In this document: positions 38,718 to 47,525 of the stretch, in pieces | Position numbering within the stretch: position 1 is the stretch's first letter | How the letters are laid out: each line of letters opens with the position of its first letter | Origin: Bacillota bacterium | GTDB taxonomy: Bacteria; Bacillota; Clostridia; Peptostreptococcales; Anaerovoracaceae | Direction of reading: 5' to 3' | Assembly (NCBI GenBank): GCA_029101005.1 | Contig: JAQXQE010000006.1 | Span: forward strand, 114,483 to 178,482 | DNA: 64,000 nt | Notes under the pieces: generated by a model | What the model was told of the DNA's origin: nothing | Databases searched by the model: none | What the model saw: only the letters and a program-made list of their open reading frames with translations | Program-made: the position numbers and the translations under genes

Positions 38718-38859
38718 ATCATAGATATGCAAGGAATAAGCCTATGCATATTAGCGAAGCGAATGCAAGTCTGCGATTGGTAGCTTAGCAATTCGCACAT
38801 TAGATTCCAACCGGAATCAGTATTACTATGATTATGCTGATTTCAGAAAGGATTTTAAC

Positions 38860-39099
38860 ATGTTAATGAACACCCCGGAAACTTACGGATCATCTGCCCT
38901 TGCTTGTGACGTGAAATTTTATTCGATTCCGGAACTGCAGAAAATGACAGGCTGGAGTGAAAAGACAGTACAGAAACTTTTTAACGATCCGGAATTTCCT
39001 GCTACTGACTTTGGTAGAACAAAGCTTGTGGAGGCGCATGCGCTAATTAATTATTTTTCGAAAAGAAGATGCAAGAATACAAATAGATATTGGAAATAG
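38860..39099 (+). CDS. Excisionase-like HTH protein
   Basis: 79 aa; YSIPELQKMTGWSEKTVQKLFNDPEFPATDFGRTKLV; directly upstream of integrase. Confidence 0.85.
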   Translation: MLMNTPETYGSSALACDVKFYSIPELQKMTGWSEKTVQKLFNDPEFPATDFGRTKLVEAHALINYFSKRRCKNTNRYWK

Positions 39100-39111
39100 G
39101 AGAAAAGAATT

Positions 39112-40293
39112 ATGGCAAGAAAGACTAAGACACCTAAGAACCCTAACAAGCGCGCTGAGAGAGGCACAGGCTCAATCAGACTCAAGGATAACGGCAAGTA
39201 TGAATACAGAATCACTTACAAGGACGCCTATGGCAACAGCAGAAGAAAAACATTCACTTCTTACTATGAGGATGAATGCTATGAGATGTGTGAAGAGTTC
39301 CTCCTGAACCTCGATAAAATGAACTACGGTGTTCGTATGGAGGCAACTATCCCCGATCTGGTTGAAGCATACTACCAGCGAAGACTGGATATGAATTATG
39401 TTCAGCCTCAGGGATATCACCGCAGCATGGAGACACTTAAGATTATTAGAAGAAGTTTAATCGGAGGAATGCCGATACAGGATGTCGAGAAAGAACATAT
39501 TCTCATATTCCTGAGAAGCATCACTAAGTATGCAGACAGCACTATTGAGAAACTGTACCTTCAGCTTCAGAAGGCTTTTGCTCTAGCTGTGAACAAGAAA
39601 ATCATCAAAGATAATCTTATGCTTGATGAAGACCTTGTAAGACCAAGATCAAAGAAGCCGACCAAAGAAGTTGTCAGTCTTACACAGGAGCAGCAGAAGA
39701 TATTCCTTGATACGCTGAATGCTCACAAGGTTCCTGCTTACAGAAATAATTACAAGAAGCAGCTGCTCCTCGCTCTGAATACTGGAATGCGTATGGGAGA
39801 AATCAATGCGCTTAAGAAGTCGGATATAGATTTCAAACGCAAGATAATCAAGGTTAGAAGAACCATTTCACTCGGTGAGAAATCTATTCCATTTCTTAAT
39901 GATACAACCAAGACAGATGCAGGAAGAAGAGATATCCCATTCACCGAAGCAGTTGAGAAGCTTCTGAGAGAAGTCATTGCAGAGAGCAAGTCTAACCCTG
40001 ATAACCTGCTGTTCTACGACTACAATAAGATGAGCCTTATTACGACAAATCAGGTCAACAGCTTCTTCAACAGAATCTGTAAGAAAGCCGGCCTTGAAAT
40101 CACGGGTCAGCACGCGTTAAGACATACCTTCGCAACCAGATGCATTGAAGCTGGTGTTGAAGCAATTGTTTTGAAAAAATGGATGGGACACACTGATATT
40201 CATGTTACACTAGACCAGTACGCAGATGTCTTTGACAGCATGCATAACAACTCAATCAATAAGCTTGAAGCACATATGATAACGATTGCATAG
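39112..40293 (+). CDS. int: Tyrosine recombinase/integrase
   Basis: NTGMRMGEINALKKSD, HALRHTFATRCIEAG, MGHTDIHVTLDQYAD. Confidence 0.96.
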   Translation: MARKTKTPKNPNKRAERGTGSIRLKDNGKYEYRITYKDAYGNSRRKTFTSYYEDECYEMCEEFLLNLDKMNYGVRMEATIPDLVEAYYQRRLDMNYVQPQGYHRSMETLKIIRRSLIGGMPIQDVEKEHILIFLRSITKYADSTIEKLYLQLQKAFALAVNKKIIKDNLMLDEDLVRPRSKKPTKEVVSLTQEQQKIFLDTLNAHKVPAYRNNYKKQLLLALNTGMRMGEINALKKSDIDFKRKIIKVRRTISLGEKSIPFLNDTTKTDAGRRDIPFTEAVEKLLREVIAESKSNPDNLLFYDYNKMSLITTNQVNSFFNRICKKAGLEITGQHALRHTFATRCIEAGVEAIVLKKWMGHTDIHVTLDQYADVFDSMHNNSINKLEAHMITIA

Positions 40294-40382
40294 AGATTAA
40301 GGAGTCGAAAGCCTTCGAGTCATGGCGAAAATCAGCGGCAGACCTTGAAAACAGGGCAAAACATACAGCCTATCAGTCTGCC

Positions 40383-40393
40383 GTCCTCCGCCA
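40383..40393 (+). repeat. attR core
   Basis: GTCCTCCGCCA identical to tRNA 3' end. Confidence 0.88.
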
Positions 40394-40399
40394 TAACCT

Positions 40400-40425
40400 A
40401 GAGACCTGAACAAGGTCTCTTTTTT
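40400..40425 (+). terminator. Terminator immediately after attR (probable ancestral tRNA-Ser terminator)
   Basis: AGAGACCT-GAACA-AGGTCTCT-TTTTT. Confidence 0.7.
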
Positions 40426-40722
40426 CTTGTAATTGCAAGGGTTCCAGCAATTGCAAGGGTTTGCGGGCTTTCTCCATTTCTTACGAAAACCTCATATAAC
40501 CTTATACAGCCTTATACAACCTTACTTCCAGTCAGGATTCGTTCAGGATTTGGCCTATTTCGGTTAGGAGACGAAAGTGCAAAATCGCATTTTGGTATGA
40601 AAGCGCCATAGTCGAAGTCTGGTGTCTGGTACTCCTGATCAAGATTAATTTGAGATATTGTATAAGTGTAGATAGTGGATTATGATTGAAAGAGAAATTA
40701 GAATTTGTGGAGGTGTTAGCAT

Positions 40723-41136
40723 ATGTGGTTTGTATTTGCACTGTTGTCTGCAATATTTGCAGCTCTTACTTCAATACTGGCGAAAGTCGGTATAGAAGGA
40801 GTTAATTCTAATCTCGCAACAGCAATCAGGACGGTTGTTGTTGTAATCATGGCATGGGGAATGGTATTTCTCACAAATGCACAAGGTGGTATTTCTGCTA
40901 TTGGAAAGAAGAGCTGGGTGTTTTTGATTCTGTCAGGGTTGGCAACAGGAGCTTCATGGCTATGTTATTACAGAGCTTTACAGCTGGGCGAAGCATCAAA
41001 GGTAGTGCCGATTGATAAATTAAGTGTTGTAATAACCTTGATTTTAGCCTTTGTTTTCTTACATGAAGAATTCACGGCGAAGTCTTTCCTTGGTTGTGCT
41101 TTAATTGGCGTTGGAACGTTGGTTATGGTTTTATAA
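40723..41136 (+). CDS. Single-EamA-domain transporter
   Basis: 137 aa, four helices, ALLSAIFAALTSILAKVGIEGVNSNLATAIRT. Confidence 0.85.
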   Translation: MWFVFALLSAIFAALTSILAKVGIEGVNSNLATAIRTVVVVIMAWGMVFLTNAQGGISAIGKKSWVFLILSGLATGASWLCYYRALQLGEASKVVPIDKLSVVITLILAFVFLHEEFTAKSFLGCALIGVGTLVMVL

Positions 41137-41165
41137 ATCCCAGTTTCTAGAGGAGGCAGGATATT

Positions 41166-41369
41166 ATGACCATGGATCAATTCATAGACAAACTAGACTT
41201 CATACTGAATAGAGGAATGCTGATAGCAGGTATTATATTTATCCTCGTTATCATCGGTGGTCTCATCTATAGGATTGTAAAAAAGAAACCTTATAGAGGC
41301 AATCCGCCTATCGGAGTAATGAACGACCTGCCAAGTAGTGTAACAGGCATAAATAAATATCATGAATAG
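41166..41369 (+). CDS. Small membrane protein, unknown
   Basis: 67 aa, one hydrophobic segment. Confidence 0.5.
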   Translation: MTMDQFIDKLDFILNRGMLIAGIIFILVIIGGLIYRIVKKKPYRGNPPIGVMNDLPSSVTGINKYHE

Positions 41370-41443
41370 TTAATAATACAATTTCGCATCATTGCTGCCC
41401 TACATTCTTCATATTAATATGAAGAAAAACGGAGGTGCTGGCA

Positions 41444-41587
41444 ATGAGAAATACAATGAAGCTTAAGCTCACATACGACGAGATCAGAGTTCTGGTTTTC
41501 GCACTCAATGAGCTCAGAAACAACTTAATAGCTGAAAACAGATACACAGATGCAGTCGATGATATTCTTGTAAAGCTCATCGCATAA
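41444..41587 (+). CDS. Small conserved protein, paralogue of 22282-22413
   Basis: MRNTMKLKLTYDEIRVLVFALNELRNNLIAENRYTDAVDDILVKLIA; GGAGG RBS. Confidence 0.8.
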   Translation: MRNTMKLKLTYDEIRVLVFALNELRNNLIAENRYTDAVDDILVKLIA

Positions 41588-41671
41588 CCTTCTGCCAGTA
41601 TCGATACATGCCGTACTCAATCAGGAGTGCGGCTTTTTTGTTTAAGCCGATTTGGCGGAAAGGAATAAGTA

Positions 41672-42100
41672 ATGAGCGAAAGAATTTCAATTAAAATCAA
41701 TTTAATGGATCCGGATGAATGCGGATGCATTTCATGGGATGGTGAAAACATCTGCCCGCATCAGGTTGCTATTGAAAAGACCTGTGCAGAAATGGCACAG
41801 CATGTAGCAGTATCAATTGGAGAAATTACGAAAGATAATGGTGAGCTTAATAATATGTATGCTTATCTGTTCTCTCATCTGGACGTGTTATGCGATGGAC
41901 TCACCTATTCAGCAATACTGGCGAGCCTGCAGATTATATGTACCATTATGGGAGATGATGTTGCTGCAGATTTAGTAGAGGAAGTGTTCTGTTTGGATGG
42001 AAAATACGATGGAGCTGCTATGAATTTCCTGTGGAAATTAGCTGACGAAATGCAGGTTAAATATGGCATTAAATATACTTTCGACGATGAGGAGGACTAG
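41672..42100 (+). CDS. Hypothetical protein of island cargo
   Basis: 142 aa intact ORF between terminator and parA remnant. Confidence 0.65.
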   Translation: MSERISIKINLMDPDECGCISWDGENICPHQVAIEKTCAEMAQHVAVSIGEITKDNGELNNMYAYLFSHLDVLCDGLTYSAILASLQIICTIMGDDVAADLVEEVFCLDGKYDGAAMNFLWKLADEMQVKYGIKYTFDDEED

Positions 42101-42103
42101 CCT

Positions 42104-42478
42104 ATGGAGAAATGTAATGTTATTGCCGTATGCAATCAGAAAGGTGGTGTTGGAAAGACCGCCACCGCACTCAATCTGGGTGTCGGTCTTGCAAACGAGA
42201 GCCGCAAGGTTCTTCTCATTGATTGCGATCCACAGGCTGATCTGAGTGCTTCTTTAGGCATCCATAATCCTGATGAACTTGATGTAACACTTTCAGATCT
42301 TATGGAGAAAGTAATCAAGGACAAGCAGATTGTTCCAGAGGAAGGCATTATATCTCATAAGGAAGGTGTTGACCTGATACCTTCCAACATAGGACTTTCC
42401 TCTATGGAGATGCAGCTTGTAAACATTATTGGCAAGGTTAAGAAAAATCTGAATCCCAAGGCAAATGAATCCCACTGA
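42104..42478 (+). pseudogene. Truncated ParA-family ATPase
   Basis: [33 protein letters not shown]; then MQLVN joined to [10 protein letters not shown] and stop at start of repeat copy B. Confidence 0.8.
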
Positions 42479-42480
42479 CC

Positions 42481-42859
42481 AAGAATGACAGTTTATGACG
42501 CTGCCTAATGTCGTGGCTAACAAGTGAAAGGACATTTCTCTCAATACAACTGAATACACATTCATCAGGTACGTTAACTATGAGATGCGAAAGCTACAGC
42601 ATGCATGACGATGCGCCAAGACCTTCCTCTGGAAGTGAGCGACAATGTCTCGTCTGAAAGACAGGTGGCACCTGCCAAGTGCGATGACACTCATAGAATA
42701 TAATGATACTCCCGTCCAGTCACAGCCCTGCAGGAATGCGGGATCACGCAATGAGGGCGGCTCGGAGAGAACCTCGGAGGGGTTAGATTCCCGTGAAGCA
42801 GTTTGTCAGCTGCTGCCTGATGCATTCCTGATTTCCGGGCTGTCGTGGACAAAATGGGA
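42481..42859 (+). ncRNA. Structured repeat element, copy B
   Basis: Homologous to 36104-36564; CCTGCA-GGAA-TGCGGG hairpin with compensatory changes. Confidence 0.65.
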
Positions 42860-43027
42860 CTACATATAAATATTTTTAACAGGATAGCTATATAAGCTTC
42901 TGGATTAAAAAATATCACTAAATTTTTAAATTCTGCCCCTATACTTGTATATGGATTTTAAATTTTGCTTGTTTTTTTAAATCCTATCCCTTAATATGGT
43001 TAGTATATAGAAAAAGGAGGTGTTATT

Positions 43028-44248
43028 TTGAAAAGCAAGGAATACGTATTACTCAAAAGTCTATATTATGACAATAAAGAAGAATACGATGAACTGTACA
43101 ACAGCAGATTTAATGCAAGTGATTGCATTCATCTGAATTTCTCAATTGCTGGTAACCCTGCTTTCTTTATGGAAACACCGGAGCTAATTAAAAAAGTTGT
43201 TGCGATCACTAGACTTGATAAAGATATCTCACTATTATCACATTCTCTCCCAGGGGTTGCACTTAAGCAGTATATCAACAAATGCTTGATTGATGAGATT
43301 GTCATAACTAATAACATCGAAGGTGTCCATAGTACTCGTAAAGAAATTGGCGAGATACTTGATGACCTTGAAGGAAAAAGCGACAAGAGATTCTTTGGTC
43401 TAGTTAATAAATATAATGCATTAATGACTGGCAATTATATAGCTATAAAAGACAGTCATGAGGTCCGCGCTCTGTATGACGAAATGTTCCTTTCGGAAAT
43501 CATTGAAGAAAACCCGAAAGACGAACCTGATGGTGAGATTTTCAGAAAGGATCATGTTGACGTAGTTGATCCAACACAGAAAGTCATTCATCATGGTGTG
43601 TATCCAGAAAGCAAAATTATTGACAGCATGAACGATGCCATCAATATACTAAATGATTCTACGATAGAACCTCTATTCAGGATATCAATTTTCCATTATT
43701 TGTTTGGATATATTCACCCGTTCTACAATGGCAACGGACGTCTGAACAGGTTCATAAGCAGCTATTATTTAGCCAATACGCTTGAATCAATTATGGGATA
43801 TCGCCTGTCTTATACGATAAAAGAAAACATCAATAAGTATTACAAGAGTTTTAAGATAGTAAACGAAGAAATTAATAAAGGTGATATAACGCCATTTATA
43901 TTCACTTATCTGGATTTTATTAAGGAATCCGCAATCAATCTGAGAAATGGTCTTATGGAAAAAGCACAGCGTTTGGAAGCTTTTGCAAAACAGCTGGAAA
44001 CTTTGCCAAATGGCAATGACGAGAAGTATAGCCGCTTATATTACTATTTACTGCAGGCTTCTCTGTTCTCTGAAATTGGTATTTCGATTAGTGAGTTGCT
44101 TAATTACTTAAATATCACCAGACCAACGTTACAGAAGCGTTTAAGTGAAATAGATAAACACGGTTTATTGATTACTGAAAAACGTGATGCAAACAAATTC
44201 TACCAGTTAAATCTCGAAAATTTAGCCGAGATGATGACAACCAAATAA
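43028..44248 (+). CDS. Fic-domain protein with autoinhibitory-type helix and C-terminal winged helix
   Basis: HPFYNGNGRLNR catalytic motif; TNNIEG matches [ST]xxxE[GN]; TTG start after AAAGGAGG. Confidence 0.92.
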   Translation: MKSKEYVLLKSLYYDNKEEYDELYNSRFNASDCIHLNFSIAGNPAFFMETPELIKKVVAITRLDKDISLLSHSLPGVALKQYINKCLIDEIVITNNIEGVHSTRKEIGEILDDLEGKSDKRFFGLVNKYNALMTGNYIAIKDSHEVRALYDEMFLSEIIEENPKDEPDGEIFRKDHVDVVDPTQKVIHHGVYPESKIIDSMNDAINILNDSTIEPLFRISIFHYLFGYIHPFYNGNGRLNRFISSYYLANTLESIMGYRLSYTIKENINKYYKSFKIVNEEINKGDITPFIFTYLDFIKESAINLRNGLMEKAQRLEAFAKQLETLPNGNDEKYSRLYYYLLQASLFSEIGISISELLNYLNITRPTLQKRLSEIDKHGLLITEKRDANKFYQLNLENLAEMMTTK

Positions 44249-44297
44249 TAATACTTAGGGCAAGAAGCTTGGAATTATCCGGGCTTCGAGATTTTCC

Positions 44298-45074
44298 TTG
44301 ATGCTCTCGCATATATCTGACAAGCCACTTCGTAAAGTATCAATAGAAGAAGCACATGAGTTCATTAAGTCAACAAAAGGATGTGCTATTGAGGTTGCCA
44401 ATGCAACAGCACTTTGCATCCTCAGCCCTGTCCTTCTTGTAATACTTGGCTCGCTTTCCGAAGAAAGCAAGTTCAATATTACAGAAGGAATTGCATCCCT
44501 TATCGGTTGCACTGCTCTCTTCTTACTAATTGCTATAGCAGTATTCATATATATCACATACGGTGTAAGAGCTAGTCACACAGAGCACCTCGAGAAAGAG
44601 CATTTCGAGACCGCCTACGGTGTTTCTGGCATGGTAAAAGAGAAGCGTCAGGCGTACGAGTACACTTATGCGCTCGGCCCTGCATTCGGCGTAGTTCTCT
44701 GCATCGTTTCAGTAATCCCTGTCATCATCGCAGGCTCACTCAATGCACCAGATTATGTTACAGGTTGCTTAGTAGGACTGCTCCTGTCTATGGTAGCAGT
44801 AGAAGTTAACCTCACCATCCGCGTAAGCATGGTGAAGGCTGGCTATGACATTCTCCTTCAGGAAGGCGAATACTCAAGTGAAGAGAAGCGAATCAGATGC
44901 AAGACTGATCCACTCTCAGGCGTATACTGGTGCTTTATCACAGCAGTATATCTCGGATGGAGCTTCTGGACAGAGAACTGGAAGTTCACATAGATTATCT
45001 GGCCAGTAGCTGGAGTACTCTTCGCAGCAATCAAGGGAATTATGCGAATCAAGGCATCTAAAGACGACAAGTAA
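44298..45074 (+). pseudogene. Membrane domain of an XRE/permease-type protein interrupted by in-frame TAG
   Basis: ENWKFT(TAG)IIWPVAGVLFAAIKGIMRIKASKDDK; N-terminal HTH apparently missing. Confidence 0.65.
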
Positions 45075-45089
45075 TAATCCCAACATAAC

Positions 45090-45120
45090 AAATGACCTGC
45101 CTTGCGGCAGGTCATTTTAT
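45090..45120. terminator. Bidirectional terminator
   Basis: AAATGACCTGCC-TTGC-GGCAGGTCATTTT. Confidence 0.8.
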
Positions 45121-45135
45121 ATACATACACATTTC

Positions 45136-46278
45136 TTAAATTTGATAACGCTCTGAATGGAAGCCCTCGAATACTGGCTTGCCAGTATACTCCATAACCT
45201 CAGCCTCTCCGATAAGAGCTCTGTAACCACCGGCTGCAAGAGCTGCAACCTCAAGCTCACCTGGATATACGTATACTGGAGCAATCCAATCAACATATGA
45301 TTTGACGATATCCATAATGCGTTCACTTCTAGCAACTCCCCCAGTGAGAAGAATTGCTTCGAATTTGCCTTTGAGAACCACAGAATACTCTCCTATAGCC
45401 TTTGCGAACTGGTATGCCATACCCTCAATTATGAGCTTAGCATACTCGTCGTTCTCCTCGACGATTCGTCTTTCTATCTCCTGAATATCTGATGTACCAA
45501 GGTGATCGATGAGTCCACCCTCTCTGATAAGCTTAGTCTCAAGGCCTATCATCGATGGATAGTCCTTGCTGTATGCCATCTTGAATACTACTGAGTTAGG
45601 CAGAATTCCAGCACGAGTTGGAGTCATTGGTCCATCTCCGATAAGGCTATCACTAGTATCAATCATCTTACCGTTATGATGAACTGTGATAGAACATCCA
45701 CCACCGAAGTGAGCTACAAGAAGATCTGTTTCCTCATACTTAAGCCCCTTCTCCTTGCAGAATCTGTACGCAACCTCTTTCTGATTAAGGCAGTGACAGT
45801 GACTCTGTCTGTATAAGCCCTTGAGGCCTGACACTCTCGCAATTTCCTGAAGTTCATCAGTATCTGGAGAGTTGACAGTGAACGCTTTTACTCCATACTT
45901 ATCAGCAAGCTTCCTGCAAATCTGAGGTGCAAGGTTTGCTGGGTGTGGAACACCAGCTGCCGCCTTTATGCAGTCTCTGAGCATAGTTGTATTAATCTCA
46001 TACACTCCACCGGAACAGCCGACCATTCCGCCTCCACGACCAATAAATGCATCAATCGTCGAGAGATCAAGATCATGCTCTTTGCATGTCTTCTCAACCA
46101 TCTCCCAGCGGTAATATAGCTGATCTTGTATGCAGCTATATCTCGCAAGTTCATCCTTCTCATGGTGAATATTCTCAATCCACACCTTCTCATCATTATG
46201 ATAGAAGCCTATCTTTGTCGATGTAGAGCCTGGATTAATTGCGATGATGTTATATATTGCCTTCTCCATTACATGCAT
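45136..46278 (-). CDS. buk: Butyrate kinase (acetate/butyrate kinase family)
   Basis: IIAINPGSTSTKIG, GRGGG, VAHFGGGCSI; start uncertain (46278 or 46269; track gives 46341). Confidence 0.92.
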   Translation of the reverse strand: MHVMEKAIYNIIAINPGSTSTKIGFYHNDEKVWIENIHHEKDELARYSCIQDQLYYRWEMVEKTCKEHDLDLSTIDAFIGRGGGMVGCSGGVYEINTTMLRDCIKAAAGVPHPANLAPQICRKLADKYGVKAFTVNSPDTDELQEIARVSGLKGLYRQSHCHCLNQKEVAYRFCKEKGLKYEETDLLVAHFGGGCSITVHHNGKMIDTSDSLIGDGPMTPTRAGILPNSVVFKMAYSKDYPSMIGLETKLIREGGLIDHLGTSDIQEIERRIVEENDEYAKLIIEGMAYQFAKAIGEYSVVLKGKFEAILLTGGVARSERIMDIVKSYVDWIAPVYVYPGELEVAALAAGGYRALIGEAEVMEYTGKPVFEGFHSERYQI

Positions 46279-46329
46279 ACCCCATTTCTCGTAGATTATC
46301 CCCGGAGTTTGAGGGGAAGATATAAAGCC

Positions 46330-46364
46330 GGCGCCTCTCAAAGGAAGACTAGAAGAGAGGCGCC
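46330..46364. promoter_or_regulatory. 10-bp-stem hairpin between etfA and buk
   Basis: GGCGCCTCTC...GAGAGGCGCC. Confidence 0.6.
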
Positions 46365-46387
46365 ATATGCTTCAAGAAAGAAGTCTA

Positions 46388-47503
46388 TTACTTGCCGGCC
46401 TTTGCTGCTCTGATTGAATCGAGGAGCAGAGGTCCAACCTTAAAGAGGTCTCCTACAATACCGTAGTCAGCAATCTCAAAGATAGGAGCTGCATCATTCT
46501 TATTAACAGCGATGATGCACTCTGAATCCTGCATTCCAGCCTTGTGCTGAATAGCTCCTGATATACCGAGAGCGATGTATACCTTAGGATGAACTGTCTT
46601 ACCAGTCTGTCCTACCTGATGGTCTGCGCTGATCCATCCTGCATCAACTACAGCACGTGATGAACCAACTACGCCACCGAGCTCCTCTGCGAGCTCTTCT
46701 GCAATCTTGATTCCTCCCTCAACGTCCTTAGCGATTCCACGACCAACTGATACGATGAAGTCTGCTCCGATGAGGTCAACCATCTTCTTAGCTGCCTTAA
46801 CGATCTCAACTACCTCTGTCTCGATATCAGCCTCTGTGAGTGAGAACTCTGGGTGGAGAATCTCAACAGCCTTTGCTGCTGCCTCGTCGAAAGGTCTCTT
46901 CTGCATTACTCCAGGTCTTACTGTAGCCATCGCTGGGCGGAATCTTGGGCATACGATAGTAGCCATGAGGTGTCCACCGAAAGCCGGTCTTGTCATCTTC
47001 AGGTTAGTGTTAACGTCGAAGAGAGGACTCTCCCACTTCATGTTCTCGATGTCGAGTGATGATCCTGATCTCAGGAACTCCTTGTATCCCTCAAGATCTA
47101 CATCGAGGTGTGTGCAGTCAGCACAGAGTCCTGTGTGAAGTCTTGCAGCACAACGAGGTGCGAGATCTCTTCCGATATTTGATGCTCCAAAGAGCATAAT
47201 CTCTGGCTTGAACTCCTCAACTGCCTCAGCGATAACCTTTGTGTATCCGTCAGTTGTGTAGTTCTTGAGAAGAGGGCTGTTGTATACGTATACCTTATCA
47301 GCACCGTATCCGCCGAGCTCGTTTGCGATTCCATCTACATCGTCTCCGAGAAGAATTCCGCAGAGCTCTACGCCGAGCTCATCAGCGAGCTTACGACCCT
47401 CAGAAATAAGTTCGAATGTTGTAGGCATCATTTTGCCCTGACGCTGCTCACAGAAAACCCATACATTCTTGAAAGCAGCGATATCTGCACTGTTATATGA
47501 CAT
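46388..47503 (-). CDS. etfA: Electron transfer flavoprotein subunit alpha
   Basis: VGSSRAVVDAGW, VGQTGKTVHPKVYIALGISGAIQH. Confidence 0.95.
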   Translation of the reverse strand: MSYNSADIAAFKNVWVFCEQRQGKMMPTTFELISEGRKLADELGVELCGILLGDDVDGIANELGGYGADKVYVYNSPLLKNYTTDGYTKVIAEAVEEFKPEIMLFGASNIGRDLAPRCAARLHTGLCADCTHLDVDLEGYKEFLRSGSSLDIENMKWESPLFDVNTNLKMTRPAFGGHLMATIVCPRFRPAMATVRPGVMQKRPFDEAAAKAVEILHPEFSLTEADIETEVVEIVKAAKKMVDLIGADFIVSVGRGIAKDVEGGIKIAEELAEELGGVVGSSRAVVDAGWISADHQVGQTGKTVHPKVYIALGISGAIQHKAGMQDSECIIAVNKNDAAPIFEIADYGIVGDLFKVGPLLLDSIRAAKAGK

Positions 47504-47525
47504 TGTTAGTACTCCCTTCCTGCTA

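Larger units (their letters stand above)
21131..40393. mobile_element. Integrative mobilizable element (IME) in tRNA-Ser 3' end
   Basis: 11-bp direct repeats GTCCTCCGCCA at both ends, tyrosine integrase + excisionase at right end, MobV relaxase inside. Confidence 0.9.

Noticed and set aside
21142-40382. CRISPR array or retron within the island
   Set aside because: No regularly spaced repeat-spacer array, no cas genes and no reverse transcriptase ORF were found; structured regions are not retron msr/msd-like without an RT.
36104-42859. Group I/II intron identity for repeats A/B
   Set aside because: No domain V-like motif, intron-encoded protein or flanking exon continuity was recognised; left as unclassified structured RNA.
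44991-44993. TAG as pyrrolysine/suppressed codon
   Set aside because: Only one interrupted gene seen and other genes end normally in TAG (for example brnQ-region and GntR genes); simple nonsense mutation is more likely.
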